NCBI RefSeq assembly: GCF_005886805.2 | Contig: NZ_CP045429.1 | Span: 466,501 to 530,500 of the forward strand | DNA from: Pseudoalteromonas rubra | GTDB taxonomy: Bacteria; Pseudomonadota; Gammaproteobacteria; Enterobacterales; Alteromonadaceae | Direction: 5' to 3' | Length of the DNA: 64,000 nucleotides | Part shown: in pieces, positions 18,394-25,795 of the stretch | Layout of the letters: each line of letters opens with the position of its first letter | Position numbering within the stretch: the stretch's first letter is position 1 | Notes under the pieces: model-generated | Seen by the model: the letters and a program-made list of their open reading frames with translations, nothing else | Databases searched by the model: none | Told to the model about the DNA's origin: nothing | Made by a program: the position numbers and the translations under genes

Positions 18394-18912
18394 ATGAGTT
18401 ATGAGACATTTGCCAAAATACTGCGGTGTTTAGTGCCGCTTTTGCTACTATGTACGCTACTGAATATGGGTAGTCGTGATGCCGTGGCCGCAGATTGGCA
18501 AACCCAGAACGTTTCATTGACAGTGTTGTCACTGGCTGTGAGTGTTGATACCGAACCTGACACCAATGACCTCTGGCATAAAGCCACCGACACTGCGCTG
18601 GTAAAGCACTTGTCTGCGCCAGGTAGTGAGGTGTCGCATTCACAACCGGCAAGCTATCCCGCGCAACTGCCGTCACAGAGCCGATTAACGCATCCCAGTT
18701 ACTTTCTGCATCCGGACCAACAGCCAGATTATGATCTGCTCTATGTCTTTGCTGATCCCGACTTGTACCGGGTGAGCCAGCAATATATTCACCAACCTTT
18801 AACACGACCCTGGCATCAGTGTGCCTCGCGTATGCGCACAGGTCTTATTAATGACTGCCAGCCTGCTAATTTAACTTACCGTGCAAGACTGACTTATCAG
18901 CTGAGCACCTGA
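18394..18912 (+). CDS. Secreted protein of unknown family upstream of secDF2, candidate arrest (export-monitoring) peptide
   Basis: I do not recognise the family. From the ATG at 18394 the 172 residues begin with a clear signal peptide (MSYETFAKILRCLVPLLLLC, processed near AVAA), followed by a polar, Pro/His/Gln-rich, apparently poorly folded chain and a C-terminal end, CQPANLTYRARLTYQLST. The frame is open upstream to 18202, and no good ribosome binding site identifies the true start, so an N-terminal extension is possible. It lies about 100 bases before secD2, with two hairpins in between. In Vibrio, secDF2 is controlled by VemP, a secreted translation-arrest peptide encoded at the same place; that function here is an inference from layout, as no VemP sequence similarity is evident. 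Confidence 0.55.
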   Translation: MSYETFAKILRCLVPLLLLCTLLNMGSRDAVAADWQTQNVSLTVLSLAVSVDTEPDTNDLWHKATDTALVKHLSAPGSEVSHSQPASYPAQLPSQSRLTHPSYFLHPDQQPDYDLLYVFADPDLYRVSQQYIHQPLTRPWHQCASRMRTGLINDCQPANLTYRARLTYQLST

Positions 18913-18922
18913 TCTCACGATA

Positions 18923-18952
18923 CGCAGCGACCAGAACTCTGGTTGGGCTGCG
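18923..18952 (+). promoter_or_regulatory. RNA hairpin 1 between the secreted ORF and secD2
   Basis: CGCAGC (18923-18928) pairs with GCTGCG (18947-18952), with an inner ACCAG/CTGGT stem (18930-18934 / 18939-18943). It begins only 11 bases after the stop codon at 18910-18912, within reach of a ribosome paused at the end of that ORF. Confidence 0.45.
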
Positions 18953-18981
18953 ACATGTTTTATCAGGTAAATAGCTAAAGT

Positions 18982-19018
18982 GTGAGCTGCTCAGCGGTGC
19001 AGCTCACCGATAAGTGAG
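18982..19018 (+). promoter_or_regulatory. Overlapping alternative hairpins at the secD2 ribosome binding region
   Basis: GTGAGCTGC (18982-18990) and GCAGCTCAC (18999-19007) form a perfect 9-bp stem. The CTCAC part (19003-19007) can instead pair with GTGAG at 19014-19018, which overlaps the likely ribosome binding region of the ATG at 19026. The two pairings exclude each other, as in a translational switch. Function is inferred. Confidence 0.45.
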
Positions 19019-20840
19019 TCTAATTATGAATAGAAGAACGAACGCTGCGAGTGCGGCCTGGCCGGCGCGGCTCAAACGGTTGTTGGTGGTGGTTGTGATC
19101 CTTGTATTGGGTCTGTGTGCTATGCCCAATTTATATCAAAACAAAACCCAACTCAGTATCAGTGCGCTGCCACAAGCGCAGACCTTGCCCAGTCCCGACA
19201 CGCTCGTGCAACTGCTACAAAGCCACGGCTTTAGCGTTGCACAGATAGCTTCGGGCGAGCCAACGTTGGTGACGTTAACGTCACAGACTGCCTCAGCCTC
19301 AGCACAAGCGGTGTTGGCCGAGGCGTTGCGGGATCAGGCGTCTGTAAAAGTGGTTGAACAAGCCACTGCGCCATATTGGTTGCAACGGCTGGGGTTATCA
19401 CCCATTAAGCTGGGCCTGGATTTAAATGGTGGGGTGCTGTTCGTGTTGAAAGTCGATACCGACAAAGCACTGGAAAAGCGCATGGAAAATATCGCGCTGG
19501 AAGCAAAGTCTCAGCGCATCCGCGATAAATTAAAAGGCGTGCGTATTGAACGCAGTTTGGTTGCAGGTCTTGAGTTGGTGGCGCTCCCCCAGGGAGCAGC
19601 GGCATTGCAGCAGTTACAGACGGCATTGCTGGCCCAGTTTCAGCACCTGAGCGTCCAGACACATAAACACGGTAATTTATTGCGGGCAACACTCAGCTAC
19701 GATGAGGCTGGCAAAGCAGCCTTTGAAAAACAAACCATGACCCAGGCGCTGACCACACTCAGATCGCGGATCGAAGAGTTGGGCATTACAGAAGCTGTGA
19801 CCCAGCTTCAGGGGGCCAATTACATTCGTATTGAACTACCCGGGGTTCAGGATCCGGCGGCAGCAAAACGGATCATCGGTGCGACAGCACAACTGTCTTT
19901 CCATGCGTTGCAGGAGTTCGGTGGCAAGCGCGTCAAAGCTGAGCATGGCATGGTGGGGTTAGACCCGCTGGCTATTTTTACCGGGGCTGATATTGACTCG
20001 GCGCAGGCTGGCCGTGACGAGTATGGTAAACCTCTGGTGCAGTTATTTTTATCATCCCGGGGCGGCGATAAAATGTTGCGTTTTTCCCGTGCCAATGTGG
20101 GTCAGCCTATGGCGACTATGTACAGTGAGTATATCGCCGATAGCCGGGGTGAGATCCACCAAAGTAGTCAGGTGATTTCAGTCGCCACCATTCAACAGGT
20201 GTTGGGACAACGCTTCAGCATAACGAACCTGGGGTCGTGGCAAAAGGCACAGGATCTGGCGCTGTTATTGCGGGCAGGATCTTTAGATGCGCCCTTAACC
20301 ATAGTAACCGAACGCACCATAGGGCCTAACCTGGGTGCGCAAAACATCGCAAGTGGTTTTGGTGCACTGGCACTGGGCCTGTCGCTGACATTGGGGTTCA
20401 TGTTGTTGTGGTATCGCAAGCTGGGTGTCATTGCCTGCATGGCGCTGGTGGCGAATCTGGTATGTTTAGTGGGCCTGATGTCGTTACTACCGGGCGTTGT
20501 GCTGACCTTACCCGGCATTGCCGGCCTGGTCCTGACGATAGGTATGGCGGTCGATACCAATGTGATTATCTTTGAGCGGATCAAAGAAGAAAGGCGACAG
20601 GGAAGCAGCATGCGCGCGGCGCTAAAACGTGGTTATCAGCAAGCGCAAAGCAGCATCATAGATGCCAATTTGACGACCATGATCACCGCGCTGGTGTTGA
20701 TGTCCATTGGCTATGGCCCGGTTAAGGGTTTTGCCATCACTCTGGCACTGGGGATCATCACCAGTATGTTTTGCGGTGTAGTGGTCTCCGGCCAATTGTC
20801 GCAGTGGTTCTATCGCACCAAATCGGAAAAAGGAGCCTGA
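19014..20840 (+). CDS. secD: Protein translocase subunit SecD, second (accessory) copy
   Basis: SecD works with SecF as a proton- or sodium-driven motor that pulls proteins through SecYEG. The 608-residue product has one N-terminal membrane helix, the periplasmic domain with LGLDLNGGVLFVLKVD and LRSRIEELGITEAVTQLQG, and the C-terminal five-helix RND-type core with GMAVDTNVIIFERIKEE. It differs in detail from canonical SecD (for instance LNGGV for LRGGV) and there is no yajC upstream, so it is probably the auxiliary SecDF2 found in many marine bacteria. The start is either this GTG or the ATG at 19026. secF2 follows after one base. Confidence 0.92.
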   Translation: MSLIMNRRTNAASAAWPARLKRLLVVVVILVLGLCAMPNLYQNKTQLSISALPQAQTLPSPDTLVQLLQSHGFSVAQIASGEPTLVTLTSQTASASAQAVLAEALRDQASVKVVEQATAPYWLQRLGLSPIKLGLDLNGGVLFVLKVDTDKALEKRMENIALEAKSQRIRDKLKGVRIERSLVAGLELVALPQGAAALQQLQTALLAQFQHLSVQTHKHGNLLRATLSYDEAGKAAFEKQTMTQALTTLRSRIEELGITEAVTQLQGANYIRIELPGVQDPAAAKRIIGATAQLSFHALQEFGGKRVKAEHGMVGLDPLAIFTGADIDSAQAGRDEYGKPLVQLFLSSRGGDKMLRFSRANVGQPMATMYSEYIADSRGEIHQSSQVISVATIQQVLGQRFSITNLGSWQKAQDLALLLRAGSLDAPLTIVTERTIGPNLGAQNIASGFGALALGLSLTLGFMLLWYRKLGVIACMALVANLVCLVGLMSLLPGVVLTLPGIAGLVLTIGMAVDTNVIIFERIKEERRQGSSMRAALKRGYQQAQSSIIDANLTTMITALVLMSIGYGPVKGFAITLALGIITSMFCGVVVSGQLSQWFYRTKSEKGA

Positions 20841-20841
20841 T

Positions 20842-21744
20842 ATGCATAAACTCTGGCAAACACTTCGCACCTCAGGATTACTACTCAGTCTGATAGCGGT
20901 CATACTCAGCGCGGTGCTCATCAACCAGCATGGACTGGTGTTTGGACAGGACTTTACGGGTGGCTATGTTAGTGAGTTCCAGCTCGCTCAGGATATCTCC
21001 AGCAGTGAGTTACGCGACCAGCTGACGCCCTATGTTTCCGGGGAGTTTCGATTATCTGAGCAAGGGGCGCTTCATTGGCAATTATTTCAGCCACCGCACA
21101 ATAACAGCCCGACACCGCTCGATTGGCACACTCAGTTGTCCGATGATCTGGGGATGGAGATCCTTGACAGCCGCTATGTGGGTGCGCAGATAGGCGCAGA
21201 GCTTATCGATCAGGGCGGGCTGGCATTGCTCGTAAGCCTGTTGGCAGTGGGCCTGTATTTGATAGTACGATTTGAATGGCGACTGGCTGTGTCGGCAAGT
21301 CTGGCCTTGCTACATGACGTGCTTATCACACTGGGCTTTTTCGCTGCGACCGGAATGGAATTTGACCTGACAGTACTGGCCGCCTTGCTGGCCATCATTG
21401 GCTACTCATTGAATGATTCTATTGTCATTGGTGACAAGGTCAGAGAGCTGGTTCGTGCCCGTCCTGATAGCACCGTGAGTAACACCATTAATGCGGCGTT
21501 GGGCAGCACATTGGGCAGAACCGCCATCACCTCGCTGACGACACTGACTACCATAGCCGCACTTTGGTGGCTCGGTGGGGCCAGTTTGCAGGGATTTGCG
21601 AGTGCTTTATTCATTGGGGTTGCAGTAGGGACCTGGTCTTCCGTTTTTGTCAGTGCAACCTTACCGCAGTGGCTGGGCCTGAGCCACAGTAACTATCAAC
21701 GCACGCTTAGCGAGCAGGAAAAGCAACAGCTTGCCGAGCCTTAA
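20842..21744 (+). CDS. secF: Protein translocase subunit SecF, second (accessory) copy
   Basis: The 300-residue partner of the preceding SecD. It shows the SecF signature GQDFTGGYVSEFQL after the first helix and, in the membrane core, the conserved YSLNDSIVIGDKVRE and LGRTAITSLTTLTTIAALWW. A six-helix arrangement is apparent. Translation is probably coupled to secD2. It ends convergently with the regulator gene at 21801, 56 bases away. Confidence 0.92.
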   Translation: MHKLWQTLRTSGLLLSLIAVILSAVLINQHGLVFGQDFTGGYVSEFQLAQDISSSELRDQLTPYVSGEFRLSEQGALHWQLFQPPHNNSPTPLDWHTQLSDDLGMEILDSRYVGAQIGAELIDQGGLALLVSLLAVGLYLIVRFEWRLAVSASLALLHDVLITLGFFAATGMEFDLTVLAALLAIIGYSLNDSIVIGDKVRELVRARPDSTVSNTINAALGSTLGRTAITSLTTLTTIAALWWLGGASLQGFASALFIGVAVGTWSSVFVSATLPQWLGLSHSNYQRTLSEQEKQQLAEP

Positions 21745-21800
21745 CCCGTGCATTGTGTTGCTCAAGGGGCTGATCGTAGCCCGCCCCTTGAGTAATGCTG

Positions 21801-23909
21801 TTAATCAGCCAGTAGTAACTCCACCACTTCTTTACGCGATGTAAGTTGTTTGATGAGGAGGATTTGCGCATCGTTGACGGCTGAAATGCGGATAATATCG
21901 TTTGCCACAGTGGTGATGATCTCAAAATCACCGCTGTGCAGATCGTAAGACCACAATTGGGCATCCTCGTTGATCCCATACAAGGTATTGCCAAACGCGG
22001 TAAACAGTCGCTCGCTGCCTTGCGTCAATAGCGGCTCAATCAGTTGGTCTTCAACCGGGCCGGATCGCCAGAAACGATCCATGTGATCGGTATAAATCAG
22101 GCTCCCGTCGGCGGTTTTGAGTGCCCAGGTTACGTCGCGGTCTTTGAGAATACGCACATCAGCGGTGTTCAGATCCAGCTCTGCAAAGGTGAGTATGCCA
22201 TTGACCCGGATCAGAGATAAGGCTGTCTGGTTGCGACTGTCCCAATGAAACAACTGCACCACCGGGTAGTCCAGTGGCACAGTGTGTTGGCTGCCATCGA
22301 GGTTGAAACGCACCAGTGTTTTGTCGGTATTGGCTAACAGCTGTGTCCCATCGGCGGACCAGTGGGTTTCATATAAAGAGGTGTCCATAGGGAAATTGCT
22401 AAGCTGACAGGGGACTTGTCCGTCACTGAGCCAGATCTGCATTTGTCCGGAGCGCGCAGAATTAAAGGCGAGCAGATCGCCCCCTGGCTGAAATAGGGCG
22501 TTGCTTTCTTCCCGGTTCGAGCGTTCTAAAATTTGATGTGTTTGTGCCTGTGTTGCCTGGTGTAAAGGCATGGCATAAATATCGCTGTCGTATTGTCCCT
22601 TGATCACCAGCATACGGCTGCCACTGGGATGAAACACCGGTGAGCCCATAGGTTCATCCACTGGCAGGGTCACCGGGTTAACCTGCCCCTGATAGGTTAG
22701 GGTGTATAACTGGCGGCCGGTGCTGAAGGCGAGTTGATTTTCATAGGGCGAAAAGTTGGGGTAGATAGACTTAAAGGGGGCAATGGTATTGGGGTAGTGA
22801 ATGCGGTGGCTGGATACCTGCTCGCCATTGGGCTTGAGCATATCAAGATAATGATGTGACCCTTCGCCGAGGCGCACAACCGCCAGCAGGCCGTCTTTAC
22901 GCGAGTAATCATAGCTGATGATATCGCCATCGCTGACCTCATAAAGAGGGGTGCTGGTGTTATCTTTCAGAGAATAGCGAATTAACTTCCAGCGCTCATG
23001 GGTTTTTTGCAGCAGCGCAATGTGGTCGCTGTCCAGCCATTGCGGCTCTCTGATCTGCGAGTTTTTGCACTCCAGCACGCGAGTCGGCGTTTGTGGTGTT
23101 TGCAGTGCTTTATCGAAATCCAGCGTCATCAGGTGATAGCAGAGCTTTTGTGTTACGGGCTGAATACAGTTAGAGGTTTGTACGAAGGCCAGCGTTTTGC
23201 CATCGGGCGAAAACTGATGTTGTCCGTTGATATCCAGGTTGTCCGTGAGACGAAACTCCTGCTGGGTATCGATGCGTTTTGCCCAGATATTATTACGGCA
23301 TACTTCCGTGGAATAACGGTGAAATACAATATATTCGCCGTCTGGAGAATATATTCCGGCCACTTCTCGGTTATCTGTGGCAGTCAGTGGCCGGAATTCG
23401 CTGATAGTAAGCTGTGCGCTTGAGCTTGGTTCGAATAAGACCGATGCTGCGAGGCCAACAATAAAAAACGCCGCTGCAAACAGGGCAAAACCAAATTGAG
23501 AGCGGGAGCGTACCTGAGCGGGCGCAGGTGTGGGGTTTGGTTCGGGTTGAGTGCTCTCTGTGTGCTGTTCAGGTGTCGTACTTTGCGGTTGTGCTTGCCA
23601 GCGTACTTCGCATTCCAGGCTGTAGCCCTTCTTGGCATGGGTCTTGATGATATGCTGTTCTTTGCCATCATCACCTAATGCTTTTCTTAACTGCGCAATG
23701 CAACGCTGAAGGGTGTTAGGCGAGACCACTGTATCTTGCCACACGTGATCCAGTAGCATGTCCTGACTGAGCACTTGCCCCTGATGTTTTGCCAGCACCG
23801 TGAGTACAGACAGTGCCTTGGGCGCTAAGGTTTTTATCTCTTCTTCGACGGTGATTTGATTACGTGATAAGTCTACAAAAAACTCACCTATCCAGTATTG
23901 CTGTGTCAT
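21801..23909 (-). CDS. CadC-like membrane-bound transcriptional regulator with TolB-type beta-propeller
   Basis: The N-terminal ~100 residues (from MTQQYWIGEFFVDLSRNQIT) form an OmpR/PhoB-type winged-helix DNA-binding domain, with SPNTLQRCIAQLRKALGDDG as recognition segment. A Pro-rich linker leads to one transmembrane helix (FGFALFAAAFFIVGLAASVL) and a large periplasmic region with PD40/TolB-like repeats (SPDGEYIVF, SPDGKTLAF, SADGTQLL). This is the layout of one-component ToxR/CadC regulators that sense in the periplasm. The frame opens further upstream, but AGGGA sits just before the ATG at 23909, which is taken as the start (702 residues). Target genes are unknown. Confidence 0.85.
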   Translation of the reverse strand: MTQQYWIGEFFVDLSRNQITVEEEIKTLAPKALSVLTVLAKHQGQVLSQDMLLDHVWQDTVVSPNTLQRCIAQLRKALGDDGKEQHIIKTHAKKGYSLECEVRWQAQPQSTTPEQHTESTQPEPNPTPAPAQVRSRSQFGFALFAAAFFIVGLAASVLFEPSSSAQLTISEFRPLTATDNREVAGIYSPDGEYIVFHRYSTEVCRNNIWAKRIDTQQEFRLTDNLDINGQHQFSPDGKTLAFVQTSNCIQPVTQKLCYHLMTLDFDKALQTPQTPTRVLECKNSQIREPQWLDSDHIALLQKTHERWKLIRYSLKDNTSTPLYEVSDGDIISYDYSRKDGLLAVVRLGEGSHHYLDMLKPNGEQVSSHRIHYPNTIAPFKSIYPNFSPYENQLAFSTGRQLYTLTYQGQVNPVTLPVDEPMGSPVFHPSGSRMLVIKGQYDSDIYAMPLHQATQAQTHQILERSNREESNALFQPGGDLLAFNSARSGQMQIWLSDGQVPCQLSNFPMDTSLYETHWSADGTQLLANTDKTLVRFNLDGSQHTVPLDYPVVQLFHWDSRNQTALSLIRVNGILTFAELDLNTADVRILKDRDVTWALKTADGSLIYTDHMDRFWRSGPVEDQLIEPLLTQGSERLFTAFGNTLYGINEDAQLWSYDLHSGDFEIITTVANDIIRISAVNDAQILLIKQLTSRKEVVELLLAD

Positions 23910-24113
23910 AACATCCCTAATGCGCCTGGCGCTTTTACTACTCACCCACCGACGTTTGGTCAATGCGGATTTTCTTATGTTTATTCTTATTGTGTGTTTG
24001 GCTCACCCATTATCCTAACTCGGTGATTTGTTCAGGTTGTGAATAAGCGCACCACAGCAGAATATAACATCGGCGTTGAATTACCAGTGTTACCCTGTCT
24101 CATTTTTCATAAG

Positions 24114-25136
24114 CTAACACCATCTGGGATTAAGTAAGGTCCAATGTACAACTTGTTCTAAGCGGCTGAGTAAGTCAACTTTTGGTGTCCAGCCTAATTG
24201 CTTCATTTTTTCACCGCATAAGGCGTACCTCAGATCGTGTCCGGGCCGCGAAGAGTGAAAGTCGACGAGTTCGTAACGCAGCGGTTTGTTTTGCACCTGT
24301 GCAATGATTTGGGCCAGCTCCAGGTTATTTAGCTCCCTTGCGCCAACGATATTGAATTTAGGGCAAAGGGTTTGTTCATTGTCTGTCTTCTCAGACCAGT
24401 TGCTATCAACCAGAAAGAGCAGGGCATCGGCAACATCCTGCGCATGAATATAAAAGCGAGAGCCTGGGATGGTACAGGTTTTGTCACTGTGGATCGTGAC
24501 GGTTTCTCCTTGTTGTATTTTTCTGATGCTTTGCGGAATAAATTTCTCCGGGTGTTGCCGCTGACCAAAAACATTCATGGTATGGGTGATCACGACAGGT
24601 ACTTTATATGTGTTGTGGTAGGCTACTGCAAGTTCCTCACCTCCAGCTTTGGTTGCCGAGTAAGGATTGGTGCTGTTATAGCGGTCATTTTCTTTGTAGC
24701 GCACCTCGGCGGGGGCCGGACCAAACACTTCGTCTGTACTGAAGTAAAAAAACCGTTTGAGGTTATCCTGGCTACGGGCAAAGTCCAAAATGTTACAGGT
24801 GCCCACGACGTTATCCAGCACAAAGCTCATTGGATAGGCAATGCTTCTGTCTACATGAGATCCTGCAGCCAGATGAAAGACATAATCTACCCGGCCAATT
24901 TCCTGAATAATTTGTGGGTTTAATGCCGCTTTTAAATCGTGAAAAACGATTTTTACCCGGCGTGTCACAGCCGGAGGAAGCTCACTCAATGCATCCTGCA
25001 GTCGGTTGAGGTTACCGCTGTAGTCGAGCCTGTCCAGTGTAGTAATGTGCCAGTCTGTTCGCCGCAGGATCTCCAGCACCAGATGGTGGGCAATAAATCC
25101 GGCACCCCCAGTGATTAAAACACGCGTTTCAGCCAT
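24114..25136 (-). CDS. NAD-dependent sugar-nucleotide epimerase/dehydratase (RmlB-like extended SDR)
   Basis: The 340-residue protein opens with the NAD-binding VLITGGAGFIAHHL and has FYFSTDEVFGPAP (the TDE triad of RmlB-type dehydratases), the catalytic Y of YSATKAGGEELAVAYH, and HLAAGSHVDRSIAYP. It therefore resembles dTDP-glucose 4,6-dehydratase. No other rml genes lie nearby, so its product is uncertain. It diverges from the proline-rich secreted protein and may supply a sugar nucleotide to the two glycosyltransferases beyond; that link is inferred from proximity. Confidence 0.85.
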   Translation of the reverse strand: MAETRVLITGGAGFIAHHLVLEILRRTDWHITTLDRLDYSGNLNRLQDALSELPPAVTRRVKIVFHDLKAALNPQIIQEIGRVDYVFHLAAGSHVDRSIAYPMSFVLDNVVGTCNILDFARSQDNLKRFFYFSTDEVFGPAPAEVRYKENDRYNSTNPYSATKAGGEELAVAYHNTYKVPVVITHTMNVFGQRQHPEKFIPQSIRKIQQGETVTIHSDKTCTIPGSRFYIHAQDVADALLFLVDSNWSEKTDNEQTLCPKFNIVGARELNNLELAQIIAQVQNKPLRYELVDFHSSRPGHDLRYALCGEKMKQLGWTPKVDLLSRLEQVVHWTLLNPRWC

Positions 25137-25319
25137 AAATATCGCTCGGTGGATAAGTGATATGTCTAACTATAGCTGCTCATTACGGGTGTACAGATCA
25201 AACTGTAATCGGAAGCGACTAAGTAAATAGACCATGCAAAAGATTGTTCAGTTTTTTGCATTGAACTTGGCGAATTATTGGCCATACTGTATGAGTACCC
25301 AATTACCTTGGAGGTACTC

Positions 25320-25757
25320 ATGAACTCAAACCTAACACGTGTTGCAGTGGCCGTGCTGATGGCAACATCGATGCAAGTCGCCGCCAAAGGCGAAAAAATC
25401 GATGTGTGCCACCACAGTCGCTATGATGTACACGTGATCACGGTATCGATTAAAGCGGCGAATAAGCTGATACGTCGCGGGGATTTTTTACCCTACACAC
25501 TCTATCAGGATAGTGATTATGATGGTTTTGGTAATGCGGATGTCAGTATTCAAAGCTGCGTAGATTACGTAGATGGGTATGTTGATAACGATACCGATCT
25601 GGATGATACAGACCCTAATGTGACTGACCAGCCTGTGGTGACGCCCCCTCCACCACCTGCACCCACAGCCATGCCGCCACCACCGCCAACCACATTTGGC
25701 ATACCACCACCTCCGCCGCCCACAACCTTTGGCGGGGCACCGCCTCCACCAGTATAA
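25320..25757 (+). CDS. Small secreted protein with polyproline C-terminal tail
   Basis: The start at 25320 has a strong ribosome binding site (GGAGG at 25310-25314). The 145 residues comprise a signal peptide (about 1-22, ending QVAA), a cysteine-containing segment reminiscent of the short secreted module with a C-H...HTI..S..A...GD pattern, an acidic Ca-binding-type stretch (DSDYDGFGN and DNDTDLDDTDPN, like thrombospondin type 3 repeats), then a tail from about residue 108 with four polyproline runs of 4 to 6 residues separated by APTAM, TTFGI and TTFGGA. The tail is an obvious candidate substrate for the prolyl hydroxylase encoded on the facing strand 38 bases away. No function is established. 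Confidence 0.8.
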   Translation: MNSNLTRVAVAVLMATSMQVAAKGEKIDVCHHSRYDVHVITVSIKAANKLIRRGDFLPYTLYQDSDYDGFGNADVSIQSCVDYVDGYVDNDTDLDDTDPNVTDQPVVTPPPPPAPTAMPPPPPTTFGIPPPPPPTTFGGAPPPPV

Positions 25758-25763
25758 CTTAGC

Positions 25764-25795
25764 AAAGCATCATTCGTTGTAATGGTGCTTTCTTA
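25764..25795. terminator. Bidirectional terminator between the convergent genes
   Basis: AAAGCATCATT (25764-25774) and AATGGTGCTTT (25781-25791) pair with one wobble around a 6-nt loop, followed by T-rich sequence. It separates the proline-rich gene from the glycosyltransferase-hydroxylase gene. Confidence 0.7.

Noticed and set aside
18394..18912. Direct homology of the ORF before secD2 to VemP or SecM
   Set aside because: No shared arrest motif could be recognised by eye; only the position and architecture agree, so the arrest function is kept as inference.
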